64,000 nt of DNA from Tubulanus polymorphus (Eukaryota; Nemertea; Palaeonemertea; Tubulaniformes; Tubulanidae). Of the stretch, positions 43,019-54,779 are shown piece after piece. How positions within the stretch are numbered: position 1 is the stretch's first letter; each line of letters opens with the position of its first letter. The position numbers were made by a program, and so were the translations under genes. A model generated the notes under the pieces. That model was not told the origin of the DNA, did not search any database, and saw only the letters and a list, made by a program, of their open reading frames with translations. The stretch is taken from assembly GCF_964204645.1 (NCBI RefSeq), contig NC_134027.1, positions 17,286,485-17,350,484 of the forward strand, given 5' to 3'.

Positions 43019-46000
43019 TTAACATGCTAGAATTCTTTTCATAATCTCATTCTCTTTTGTTTCTTCCCTTTTAAATTTTAAGTATTCTTTTAAATTGCAA
43101 CCATAAACAACTGTGTGTATACCATCATCGAGATTATTTCTTTTATCATCGAAAGGATTCAAACTTATCTTCTCTATCTCTTCAATGAACATCTCGTGAT
43201 CTTCAGATCTTAAACATTTCATCTTATGTTTTCAAACTTCTTCATTGAATATACAATTGATGTAATCTTTAAAATGAATGTTTTTTCTACTACGCTTTTG
43301 GTAATTCCTTTAACTTTTTAGCTTTATGATACATTTTAGATCTAATACCTATAAATTCAATCATTTCTTCACCTCCTAATTCATCCTTAGACTTACCTGG
43401 CACCTTTTTATTATCATTGCTAAGCAATTCATGATTTTTAGGATAATTACTGAAATCAAAATGATGTTTTAATGTTTTTAAATCATCTGTTATGTTATTA
43501 GTTTTTATCTTTCATATGTAACTGTCAGTATCAAAATATAAGATTTCTATATGCCTTTCTCCAAAATGAGGTTGTAATAGGTTATAACAGAATTCATACA
43601 TTAATAGTTTTGATATTTCTAAAACTGATGCTCCAACATAAATTGGTTTATTAAATTTCATAGAAGTTCTCCTCATTTTAACTGCGGCTAAATTTTCATC
43701 AAATATTCTGTTACCAATAAAAATGTAGGATATGTTTGTAAATGCCTTATCCTTTTACCATTGCTAACTAACTCAATGTCATTTCTATTTCTATTGTCAG
43801 CTGTTACAGAATCAAAATATAAGATTTCTATATGCTTTTCTCCAAAATGAGGTTGTAATACGTTATAATAGAATTCATACATTAATAACTTTGATATTTC
43901 TAAAACTGTAGCTCCAACATAAATTGGTTTATTAAATTTCATAGATGTTCTCATTTTAACTGCAGCTAAATTTTCATCAAACATTCTGTTACCTATGAAC
44001 TTATGATATGTTTGTAAATGTCTAATTCTTTTACCATCACTAACTAACTCAATATCATTTCTATTTCTAATATTTAAGTCTTACCATAGAATGCATTATT
44101 CATTAACTTGAAAAGAATCTTTCTCAAAATCAGTTTTAGCTTTAGTTCTCTGTTTGGTGTTAAAATCTATATATTTTTCTAATCATTTAGATTGAGTAAA
44201 TGAAATATACCAATGTACTTTTTTAGAATCATTCCTTGATTCAAATAAAATTTTAACATCCGATAATGTACTACATAATTATATTTATCGTCCCGAGTTA
44301 CCATTAACTTTTCTGTATGAATATATGATTTTCAGGTTTAATTCTTTTTTGGTAATTTGATAATTCTTCATGTGTTACAGTTTTATGTTCTGGACAGTAT
44401 GCTAGATTTCTAGATTTGAATTTAATGTTTTCAGGGTATTCTAAATCTACAACGAAAAAGTAACCTGTATCTGAATCATCTGCAACACCTAGATTCTTCC
44501 AATCAAATTTATCATTATTTTCATGTTGTAAAACTTCAGTTATTCCAAATACTCCATAAAGTTGAGGTTCCATCATTTCCCAACCATATAGATTATTAGC
44601 ATCTATATATAATAACTTATATCCAGGGTTATCATTTACATTGAAATATCTATCACCTAATACACCTGAAACTCCTCCTCTTATAGATTTTTCAAATAAT
44701 AATTGATCTATATTTGTTAACAAATCCACTTTTATATCTGTAAATTTTTAACCACAATCCCAAGTTAAACCCGGACTAGAATAACAATGGCATGGATCAA
44801 CATTAGAATATTTTAGATTTACATCTCTAAACGTTTCAAATATATCAGTTAATAATAATACACCTGATTTTAAATATAAATCTACTAATTGTCCATGATT
44901 TGTTATTTTAAAATGATTCCAAATATTCCATGTTCTATTATGACTTCATCTTTAACATATTCATTTTTTAATTCATCATAGAATTGTTCTTTTGATAATT
45001 CAGTTATGTTAAAATCATTATGTGATTTATAAAATAAATATGGAATCGCTCCCTTATATCTCATTAATTGAAAATCATCATTATTTGGATAGCGTTGTTT
45101 TAATATTTTCAATTCATCATCAACTAATGATTTTGATAAATTATCTAATGAACTGCTTAAAAATCTATATGAATCTATAAATCTTAGGCACCCAAATTGG
45201 AAAGATATATAATTCTCAGATGTTTTAGCTAACTTTTTAAATTTTTAGGTTGGTATTTTATCTTTTGATCTATTTGAATTTAATCTTTCTATTTCATTAT
45301 TGATTTCTTCTATTTTATGACATAGCTTTTTGATGAATAAATATTGATATATTTTATTGTGATTATTTTCTGTTCTAAAAAATAAATCGATTTGTTTTAT
45401 CCACATATAATGATTTTCATAATATAATATATCTATAACACCATTTGAATCATAATCTTTTGATAAATACAAAGGCTCTAATGTAAAATGTTCAATTTTA
45501 TTGCCTTTTGTTTTTGGTAATTTGATTAAATCGAATACATTTATTTTTAGATTATTATCTCTTTCTATTTTTGGTATATCTTTAATTCTAACTGGATAAA
45601 TTATCTATCTTATAATCATTTTCAAATTGTTTATAATTTGTTAATCTATAAATATGTTGATTATAATCTTCGACTGGATGAAAGCATCTAATTATTGTCC
45701 ATAGAAAACATTTATCATCTTCATTTTGTACATTTATAACAGCATTAGTTTTAAATGGTAATTTGATATAACTTGATCCATTTATATTATCATCTTTTTA
45801 AAATGATAAATTTTTTTCATCTATTGGTTTTAATTCAGTTAACTTATTATATTTTGTGTTATAAACATGTAAAGTCATTAATATTATTTCATCAAATATT
45901 AAACCACATTCTTCAAAATATTTCTTTTCTATTTTACTTTTTACTTCATTGTAACATTTATCTAATTTTTCATCTATATGCTGTTTTGAAATAATATGTT

Positions 46001-46283
46001 GTGAATGGGAATTTATATTATAAATTGGTTTATCTTCAGATTTTATAAATTTAACTTTAGAAGATATACATATTTTAGGATATTCTACGTCTGTAATTAT
46101 TTCTATAATATTTTTCATATTTTCTGAATGTTTTTTATTTTCTCCTAATGTTTTACCTTTATGAAATTTAAACTCGATAGCAGCTGGTCCAATATCACTT
46201 TTAAATGCTTCAGTTATCTCTATCTCTTTTTTATTATCTAATGAATTAATATAATTTCTTACATCTTCCATGTATGGTCTTTT
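43019..46283 (-). pseudogene. PolB of element B, fragmented, with motif C duplication
   Basis: Many frame breaks. Recognised parts: YMEDVRNYINSLD at the 5' edge (the N-terminal fingers are cut off at the palindrome), IGPAAIEFKFHKGK, ITDVEYPKI, HYMWIKQIDLFFRTE, then a deletion that removes the exonuclease I and endonuclease VII-like parts. Later: SFQFG-type region, RGGVSGVLGDRYF, YIDANNLYGWEMM (motif A), a motif B with NAFYGKT, and two motif C regions (43811-43819 YFD and 43521-43538 YFDTDS). The C-terminus CLRSEDHEM is in 43019-43222. Not functional. Confidence 0.85.
43521..43990 (-). repeat. Tandem duplication around PolB motif C; one copy keeps five intein residues
   Basis: Two copies of a segment (NRNDIELV ... 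GEKHIEILYFD). The upstream copy ends YFD followed by SVTAD (43796-43810), identical to the first five residues of the element A intein, then jumps into the second copy. The second copy has uninterrupted YFDTDS at 43521-43538. Confidence 0.85.
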
Positions 46284-46420
46284 AGTAATTAGGAATATAG
46301 GGGCTCAGGTTAAAGGTTGAGAGGACGAGCGAGTAGAAAAATAAATTCGAGTGTGCGAGAATTTATTTTTCTACTCACTCGACCTCTCGACCTTTGGCCT
46401 GAACCCCTATATTCCCAATT
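46284..46420. repeat. Terminal palindrome (ii) at the right edge of element B
   Basis: Starts AGTAATTAGGAATATAGGGG, centre TTCGAGTGTGCGAGAA, ends CCCCTATATTCCCAATT. PolB coding ends exactly at its left tip. Confidence 0.85.
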
Positions 46421-48340
46421 TTTCTTGGTGACCACTGGTCTAGTACGCGGTTTTCCGAAACGAAAGTGGCCAAGTCTAAAGAACAACTATTGTATCAAAT
46501 GATTTCAAATATTAGGGACCTAATGCGTTTAATGATTAATTGCGGAGATTGGTTGAAAGAAGGGTGTTAGTAACCTTGTGATTTAGTTGTTTTTTAAGCA
46601 TCGATTAATTAATCTTATCATAACTTATTTGTAGGCGCTTCCCACAATCATTTTCTATTCGTTGAGTTTTCAAACGCAGTACTGTTCTTAGATTTTAGTC
46701 AAGCTTCGTGTCAAGTAGTAAAAAAGTTTATGTATTAGCATTACTATGCAGTGAAAATAACGCACTGCGGCAAGTGAGGTGCTGTGATCCATATGTGTAA
46801 CCTATTTATGGGTAATATATTTCCATCATGTCAACGCCATTCACAAACAGTAGCAAGACATACTGCTGGTCTCTAGAAATAGCAATACGACGACAAGCAC
46901 TTTTCGAATTCGACCACGATATTCGAGAAGTTTCAATTGGGCAGTGGTGGGTGATGGTCAATTTATGAATTTTCAATGGCGAATCCTTTCTTGTTTCACC
47001 AAATTCGGTGCCGGTATATCGTTATTTCAAGAAGTTTGAATTGGTCAGTGGTGGTCAGTGATGGCCAATTTATGAATTTTCAATGGCGAATCCTTTCTTG
47101 TTTCATACCAAACGCTGTACCGGTATATCGTTCTCACATTCGAGTAGTTTAAATTGGTCAGTGGTGGTCAGTGATGGTCAATTTATGAATTTTCAATGGC
47201 GAATCCTTTCTAGTTTGACACCATAACGCGGTATTTCGTTCTCATATTCTAGAAATTTGAATTGGTCATTGGTGGTCAGTGATGAATTTGCAATGATGAA
47301 TCATTAATAGTTTGAAAACAAACATGACTTTCGTGTGTTCAAGTGTTCGGACTCGGGGATGAGCTTTCATTCGACAAATTCGGTGAAAGGGTTCAAAAGA
47401 TATGGAAGAAAATCAATTTTTCAAATAAATGCATATAATGTATGTATACCATGGTGACAACGTTTAGTTATAGTTTACTCGTAAACGAATATGGAATGAT
47501 TTTAAAATTTTAAAGAAAAAAGATTAGATATGGTTTTAAATAAACACATCCTCAATTTATCCATTGGTTACGTCAAGAATGTGGACAAATTACGCGATTT
47601 TTCTGCAATTGCAATTCTATTGTTTGCAAGACGTAGTAATAAGCGGTCCAATACATGGTCGAAGACTTTAGGCAAGTTTGAGAACATTTGGAATGTCACG
47701 AAAGACCCAACGCCCAAAATACCGGTACCTGACGGATGAAGAACGCAGATTTGAATTGCTGTTACCATAGAAACCAATAACCAGTTAATCCCGATATTGA
47801 CCAAGTACATACGAGTAATAAGTAAGTTTAAAGAAATATCAAAATAATCAACAAAAAACATTAACAACATCACTATTTGAGCCAATAACCTTTAAAATGA
47901 ATATTTTATATGAAATTGCTATTTTCAAGTGAATATTACACGATCGTTGCTGCTGTAACTAGGTAACAAATGAATGTATGCATAAAATTAACGTTGCACT
48001 ATATGCGCTGAAATCCCCCGACTCAGAAAAGGTTTAGATTGTAAAATTACTCCAAACCTAAGAATTATTTAGCAAAAGTAGTTTAAAGTGTATTTCCTTG
48101 CCAAATGAAAATGAAGATGTTTAAATTTCAAAATGTCTGACTTTAACGCCCACTGTAGGCCAAAAAACGAAAAAATTGTAAAAGGCATCCACTACACATG
48201 ATAGCCCACATACTCTGCTATCAAATGAGCCCGGATGCCAAGCTGTAACAAAAAGTGCCGTGATCGTCGAATTTTAGGATAGTTTTTTAAGGTTGGCTGG
48301 CTGACTACTCGGGATATATCAATTGGTCAGTTACTGACCA
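46421..48340. other. Flanking non-coding DNA
   Basis: No supported gene. Contains the 4-copy repeat listed separately; other short ORFs lack domains. Confidence 0.5.
46925..47295. repeat. Four tandem repeats of about 100 bp
   Basis: Each unit holds TTGGTCAGTGGTGGTCAGTG, AATTTATGAATTTTCAATGG, GCGAATCCTTTCTTGTTT and GGTATATCGTTCTCA variants. Copies become more diverged to the right. Confidence 0.8.
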
Positions 48341-48344
48341 TCAT

Positions 48345-48770
48345 AGGGTAGGGATAGGGTTGTAAATTTCTATAGCGCCTTGTAAATAGCAGGGCTATTA
48401 TCAAAGGCGCTCTCCAAACGAAGATGGTGACTTGCACAGAAATGTCTTGAGCTGTGCTTTGAATGCTGGCAGAGAGTCAATATCACGGAGAGGTTGCGGA
48501 AGGGAGTTCCACACTGTAGGTGCAAATGTCTCAAATGCGCGTCCGCCGAATGACTTAAGACGACATGATCTGACTAACAAAAGGTTCTGCGACCCGGAAC
48601 GAAGTGTTCGGACTGGTCTGTAAACTGTTAACAGGCTGGAGAGGTAAGAGGATGCAAAGTTATGGAGGCACTTAAAAACCAGCAAAGCAACTTTAAATAA
48701 GATCCGTTTGCGTACTGGTAGCCAATGAAGTCAACGGAGAAATGTGATCACGTGACTTAGTGAGTGTAAT
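48345..48770 (-). pseudogene. 3' fragment of an L2/CR1-like retrotransposon
   Basis: The ORF at 48401-48685 (minus) reads LVFKCLHNFASSYLSSLL and WNSLPQPLRDIDSLPAFKAQLKTFL, the conserved C-terminus of L2/CR1-type RT proteins. A different subfamily from the copy at 33030. Confidence 0.75.
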
Positions 48771-48892
48771 AATCATGGTGTCACCATTGTGGTATATAGC
48801 TCAAATGAAACATGTGGAACCGAAAAAGTGGCCCAAAAGCGTAAGTCATTTCCTGAGTTATATGTGATATGCCATAACTGGAAAAGGCCGTC

Positions 48893-49044
48893 AGTAATAG
48901 GGAACAAGTTGTTCTAGATCAAAGGTCGAAAGGTCGAGTTCATTAAAAATGAAAAATAAATTCTCGCACACTCGAATTTATTTTTCATTTTCTACTCACT
49001 AAACCTCTCAACCTTTAATCTAGAACAACTTATTCCCTATTACT
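48893..49044. repeat. Terminal palindrome (iii) at the left edge of element C
   Basis: Starts AGTAATAGGGAACAAG and ends TTATTCCCTATTACT. The centre TTCTCGCACACTCGAA is the inverse of the centre in (i) and (ii). Confidence 0.85.
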
Positions 49045-49108
49045 CTTATAATATTCATATATATGAATAACTTCTAAAATAAGTGTTAATAAAAAATATG
49101 TTATTAAA

Positions 49109-49450
49109 ATGGAGAGTAAACAAGTACACCGTGAATTCTTAAATAGAATTAAAGATATGACAAATGTAAAATCTGTAGATTATAAATTCAAAAAGATAAC
49201 AGAATTAACAATTCATAAGAAATATCTAATTACAAATATTGATGCAGTTACTAATAGATATGGTAGTAAATTAGTTATCCACTTAGAATATGAAGGATTA
49301 AAAGGAAATACATATAAATTCAGAACATATTTACCAGATAGATTTCATAGATTATCAAGTGAAGATTTAGAAGAATTATGTTCTGGAGATTTATATTTCA
49401 TATACAAAGGTAAGAATGAAAAAGGGCACCATGAAATAGATTTCGATTGA
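49109..49450 (+). CDS. Small conserved terminal gene (113 aa), intact
   Basis: Intact ORF from an ATG preceded by AATATGTTATTAAAATGG. Mixed alpha/beta composition, with KKYLITNIDAVTNRYGSKLV, FRTYLPDRFHRLSSEDLEEL and a terminal YFIYKGKNEKGHHEI. Conserved in A (minus, damaged) and B. Strand-rich, highly charged and terminus-proximal, so DNA or protein binding is possible, but I do not recognise the fold. Confidence 0.7.
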   Translation: MESKQVHREFLNRIKDMTNVKSVDYKFKKITELTIHKKYLITNIDAVTNRYGSKLVIHLEYEGLKGNTYKFRTYLPDRFHRLSSEDLEELCSGDLYFIYKGKNEKGHHEIDFD

Positions 49451-49467
49451 GAAAATATGTAAAATAA

Positions 49468-50226
49468 ATGGTAGAATTAAAAGAATATAGAATATTTGTT
49501 GATTCTAGAAGACTTACTAATTATAAATCACATAATTTATTAGTACAATTAGATAGAGTATTTAAGAATTGTGTTGATTTGAAATTAGTAAATATAAGTT
49601 TATGTAACTCATTTTACAATATATCGAAAAAAACTGTTCAACATAGAGCCTTTTTAATTTTTAATGAAAATAAAAATGAATGGGCCTATATATATTTAAA
49701 ACCAGGGTTATATAATTTAGATACATTGGCACAAGAAATTAATAGAAAAGCCTGGCACAAGTCGGGTAATAATTCCGGGTTTAAAAATAGATTTTCAAAA
49801 AGTGAGAGTTCTAACAAAATAAAGATAAGGTTGACTGATATTGAAAAACATAAATTTATGGTAAAAAAAACCTATAGCTAAACTGTTAGGAATTCCTCCA
49901 GATAGATCTTTTACAAATATTGATGCTACACCAAACTTAATACCTTTTACACACTTTTATATTTATTGCAATTTAATCGATTCTACAAAAACCTTCGAAG
50001 CAACTAAAGATATAACTTGTAATTCTGGTTTATTAAACATTTTACCATTGAAGAATGTTAAAGAATTTGGAACGCAAATAAATTATAATTTAACAGAATG
50101 TGATTTCAAACCATGCATTCCTCAATTTAATAATTTTAGATTAGAAATAAGAATTCATAATGGATATTTAATAGATTTGAATAACTTTCCTGTGATATAT
50201 GAATTATTTATAAGATGTAGGGAGTA
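49468..50226 (+). pseudogene. Putative penton/minor capsid protein (element C), one frameshift
   Basis: Best copy of the family: 137 codons open from VELKEYRIFVDSRRL through LYNLDTLAQEINRK. A frameshift in an A-run near 49865 follows, then the rest (THFYIYCNLIDSTKTFE, LPLKNVKEFGTQINYN, NGYLIDLNNFPVIYELF) in the new frame to TAA near 50226. About 250 residues in total. The assignment as penton-like is inferred from Polinton gene content and its strand-rich pattern. Confidence 0.58.
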
Positions 50227-50244
50227 ATTTTTTCACTATATAAA

Positions 50245-50585
50245 TCAATATAACTGTTGGACCGAGTATATGTTTTGGGTTTGATTTTAAACATGGTAAA
50301 GAAATGAGAATTAAACTAAATGATGTAATTACTGATATTAAACGTAAATCATTTAATAATGCATCAATGATTAATAAAGAAAATTGTAATATAGAAAAAG
50401 TAATTGATTTAATTTTAAACACCCTTAGAATATTATGAATTAAATGAAGATGGAATTATCGATGATATAAAAGATATATTATCCAAAATATATGATAATC
50501 ATAAAAGTAGTAATGAAATAAATGTTGAAATAATTATAACTAAGATAACTAAATATTTTGAAGATAGTAATTTTTTTGATAAATA
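50245..50585 (+). pseudogene. Copy of 119-aa unknown protein, start codon ATC
   Basis: CACTATATAAATC replaces CACTATATAAATG of element A. INITVGP-type start (NITVGPSICFGFDF) conserved. One frameshift near 50420. Confidence 0.6.
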
Positions 50586-50804
50586 AATTAGTGATAATAA
50601 GTGGATAATTACTGGATTATATAATGGTGCCTTACTATCAGTTGGAACTGTTGGTTATTCAGTGGTATTAAAAAAAGTATTTAAAATGGGAAGTGTTAAT
50701 GTTGATAGATTTGATATAAATGATATTTTAAAATTAACGTTAGCAGTTACTTTATCTAATTTAACTATTGATTATTTGGAAAAACATATATTCCTCCTAT
50801 ATAA
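50586..50804 (+). pseudogene. Small membrane protein, start codon ATT
   Basis: GATAAATAAATT replaces GATAAATAAATG. The body is open with GGA where element A has TGA (LLSVGTVGYSVVLKK). A deletion of a few bases near 50785 precedes the terminal IPPI. Confidence 0.6.
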
Positions 50805-50828
50805 ATGCATAATTTTTTGCTAAATAAA

Positions 50829-51255
50829 TTGCTTCTGCAATTCTAACTATTATAGGATCGGCAATTGTTAACGCTTTAGCATTTACTGGGGGTGGTTATT
50901 TATTCAAGCATATTGATAAAAATGGTTCATTATCAGAACAAAAAAGACATAACTTAGCATTAGAGAAATACAATAAAGCTGCAGAAGAATATAGAGAAAA
51001 GAGGCAAAACTATATGGATTATATTAACAAGGAATTATATGATCAGAAGATTTCACATAGAGCTTTTCAATCAGTCGATTATGCAATGAGTTTATATAAC
51101 GCAGTAACCAATTACATCTATATAAACCTAAATTATCATATTATTATACCCCAATTATTATACCCCAAGTAAAGAACAACAGAAATATGAAATAATTTGG
51201 ATTTTAGGTGGAAAAGTTATTGTTATATTTGTAGCATATAAATTTACTAATTAGG
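50829..51255 (+). pseudogene. Conserved membrane protein (element C), start codon ATT
   Basis: CTAAATAAATTG replaces CTAAATAAATGG. N-terminal IGSAIVNALAFTGGGYLFKH intact; a deletion and duplication near 51105-51165 break the later part. Confidence 0.6.
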
Positions 51256-51275
51256 AATATTTTTTTGCTAAATAA

Positions 51276-51713
51276 ATGGATGATAAAGTTGATAATATTG
51301 ATATTATTCCTCATGATATAAATAAAGCTAAATTAAAAATATATTTAGAAAAACAAATATTAGAATTTGATGAAAGTGACTTAAAGATAAAAAAGAAAAA
51401 ATATTTGAAATCTAAAATTATATATTATTTTATTATCAGTGGTTCAGTTACAATTAGTTCTGTAATAACATTTCTAGCAATATTCAGTCCATTAACACCT
51501 TTAGCTATATCAATTGGTGTGCTAGGATTAAGTTCAAGTGTTTTAACTGGTATAAGTTCAAAATTAAATATAAAAAGTAATAAAGAAAAAATTAAAACTA
51601 ATATAAAAGAAATTGATAAATTAAAAAATACACTAGATTATATAATAAGTTTAAATGGTAATATAACAGTTGAAGAACGAGATAAATTATAAAAAGAATT
51701 AATAAATTATTAA
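51276..51713 (+). pseudogene. Conserved two-helix membrane protein (element C), stop near C-terminus
   Basis: 138 open codons. TAA at 51690 precedes the usual KELINY tail. Start in TTTTTTTGCTAAATAAATGG. Otherwise matches 17036-17470, and the loss is only about eight residues. Confidence 0.65.
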
Positions 51714-51729
51714 TTTTTTTATTATATAA

Positions 51730-53028
51730 ATGGGGTTTCCAAAAGCTTTCCAATATAATAAATCAATTAAATATAATATTCCTGCAATAGATTTTAATAA
51801 AGATATTTCATATAGAAATGAAGTTTTAAATTCATTAATTAATTTAGATATTTATGTTACTGAAACTAATAATTTTAATGTTAAAATGGAAAATATGTTT
51901 CATGTGTATACAATTAATTTTAAAAATTCAAATGAGGCAAAACAATGGTTATTAAAATCTAATATGAAGTATTGGCAGAACCAATTGAATTTTGCTGTTT
52001 ATTGCGCAACAACAGGGTGTGGTATAAGTTGGAATGATCATTTAAACAAACCAAGTTTACCATTGATGTTATCACTTTTTAGATTTCATACATATTTTCA
52101 AATAAAATTAATATTGAATGAATTAGAATGTCCTTTACCAGGTTCAAAATATTTTAATGAACTAAATAATAATATTAATTTTTTCTAAGTTTTATAAAAT
52201 ATGTAATGAATTTAATATTAATTCAAATAATGATTTAAGGGCAAAAATTGGTACAATGGGTGGATTAGGAATATTATATACTAAAGAATTTGGAAAAATA
52301 ATGACAAATACAGATATAAGAACACTAAATTGGAATGAATTACCAAAATATTATAATAATATACAACAACAAAATAATGACGGTCTGATTAATTTTATTT
52401 TAGAAAATAGTGAAGGTTTTACTAAAGCTGGAATACAAAGAATAAATCAATCTATTAGAACTTTTTGATATGTATTCTAGGTGCACAAGTTGAAACAAGA
52501 TCCCCAATAGTTGGAAATGATAATACTTCATTTGATACACAAAAACAATTTAAAGTTTTGTTTGAAGATTCCATTCATAATGATAAAATTAGATCGATTC
52601 CAGAAAACATGGTACGATATCAAAATTATTTAGATAAATCACATATTAGAATAAATTATTGTAAAGGCCATAATCTATTAATTATTTCTAATGATTTAGT
52701 ATTAAAGATGGGAAATATAATTGGTTATAATAATCTAATTAAAACTGCAACAATAAATAATTCATTTGGATTAAATGATATAAATAAAAAGATTATTACT
52801 GCTCCAAAATTAATGGAAGGTGAAAAAAATAAAAAACATATTCAATCAACAGAAACTAAAAATAAGAATATCAAATTGGATAATGATTCTAAAATAAACG
52901 ATTACAATACTACAGAAAATATTCAACATGACATAATTAAAACTGATAATGATAATAAATCCCATGAAAATGCTAAATTAGCTATTACTTGTATAGGAAT
53001 TGTAATAGGAGGAATATTATATTTTTAA
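51730..53028 (+). pseudogene. Tail-anchored virion-block protein (element C), two frameshifts
   Basis: Starts in TTATTATATAAATGGGG. Three open parts: 51730-52188, 52256-52468 and 52465-53028, with frame changes in a T-run near 52180 and at about 52466. Ends with the membrane segment LAITCIGIVIGGILYF. Same core motifs as 17487-18752. Confidence 0.68.
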
Positions 53029-53050
53029 CTTTAATTTTTTTATTATGTAA

Positions 53051-54763
53051 ATGGCAAAATGTGGAGAAGATATTCCAATGGGTACTTTAGGTGACGCCCC
53101 TGTTATACGCGATGAACCACAACTTGATTTTTAATGTTAATGATGATGGATCAGAATATAATTCTAATTTAGGTGCAGATGATTCTAGTGGGCCTATATT
53201 ATATGATTATGATGAATTTAAATATGATACTGAAACAAGTGAAAAATTAATAGATTATTTGAGAACTCGCGATGAGATAATAATTAAAACTAGACCAAAA
53301 AGAAAAGATTTAATTAATAGATTAGAAAGAACAGAAAACCCTGAATTGAAAAAAGAATTATTATACATAAAACATAGTGTAACAAATACAGTTATTGAAG
53401 AATTATTACCAAAAAATATAACAGATAACATTGAACCAGAAGATATTTCAGAACAAATTAGACATGATCCACATTTCATGAATAATTTAGAATTTAAAAA
53501 TGATTCATGGTTTTATAATCTTGACTTAAATGGTGAAAATGTAAAATTAGAATTATCTTAAATGGGACAAGAAGATCTGTACCATCCTGAAATGCGTGCA
53601 AGATCTACAATTAAAAGTTCAAAAGGTGGTACAGAATTTATTAGAATTATACGGAATGCACTCGATAGAGTAAATGAAGAAGAACCTATTCCGAATATTG
53701 ATATTAACAAATATTCACCATCTAAAAGTCCAAATTTAAATCCTACTGATGTTGATCCAGAAATGGAAGATTTTGCAGATCGATCAGATAGATTAAGATC
53801 TTCAACACCAAAAACATCGAGAAGAGATATTCAACAAATTGATAATGATTCAAGTCAATTACAATTAGTAAAACATTTTGATAGCATGTTAGATACAGTT
53901 CATTCATTTGAAGAGGAGATGAATAGTGTTTTAGATACACCCGGTACTGAAACTGGAATAAATCGAATACAATCTTTACTAGAAAAAGGATTACTTGATT
54001 TAAATGAAGAACAATTGAAAATATTTCCTGAACAAGCACGTAGAGAAATTAAAGGTATGCAAGAATCAGCTGGTAAAATTGCTAATATTAAGATGAGATT
54101 TTCTAAAATAACTATGTTAGAAAAAGAATTAACTAATGCAAATGAAGAATTAAAACAATTAGAATTAAATAAAAATCTTCAAGTAATAGAGGAAGCTGAT
54201 TTTGAAAGCAGAAAGTTAGCTTTAGAAAAAGAAATAGATGATTTAAAATATAACAAAGAATTACAGGAAAAAGAAAGAGATATATTATTAAAATCATATG
54301 ATCCTAATCATATTAAAAAATTAAAAGTTATTTTTAAAGATTAAATAATAAAACCAGATTCTAAAATATCATTGAAAGACAGAAAAAAATTATTATTTAA
54401 ATTAGAAGGAATCACAATTATTTCATTCTAAAAGCTGTAATTATGTTATTTACAACCATTGGTTTAGCTATTTCAAATTCATTAAAATCTACACCTACTC
54501 CTAATAAACCAGATAAACCCCCGAGTAATAATTCTATACAAGATAAAGTTAAGGATGGTTTAAAAAAATTAGCAAAATATTTATGGGAACATAAACATTT
54601 CTGCTGCAGCATTACCCGGAGTTATTGCATCGATTGTTGGTTTTATATTGAAATCTGCTGGGAATCATCTTAACTTTGCTGCTGAACATATTATTTAATT
54701 TTTAATCACATTTGTAAGTGCTATTATGTTTGGGTTAGTGAATATGATAAAAATAGATAACTA
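53051..54763 (+). pseudogene. Acidic/coiled-coil virion-block protein (element C)
   Basis: Parts: 53051-53130 start, 53091-53561 open, then 53562-54344 open with the coiled coil (EKELTNANEELKQLELN, ALEKEIDDLKYNKELQEKER), and a frame-broken end with TTIGLAISNSLKSTPTPNK and an ALPGVIASIV-like module to about 54760. Frame changes near 53130, 54344 and 54430. Shows the full domain order of the family. Confidence 0.65.
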
Positions 54764-54779
54764 ATTTTTTGTTAAATAA

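Larger units (their letters stand above)
31139..46420 (+). mobile_element. Element B: rearranged Polinton copy
   Basis: Left-to-right are capsid-block genes on plus (31300-40123), then ATPase, integrase, membrane protein, HNH and PolB on minus (40465-46283), bounded by tip palindromes. Internal damage includes an L2-like insertion, gene-fusing deletions near 32418 and 38340, and a triplication at 35770-36760. Relative to PolB, its capsid block has the opposite orientation to element A. Confidence 0.85.

Noticed and set aside
47530-47885. Short ORFs on both strands in the flank of element B
   Set aside because: Low length, overlapping on opposite strands, no domain and no start context.
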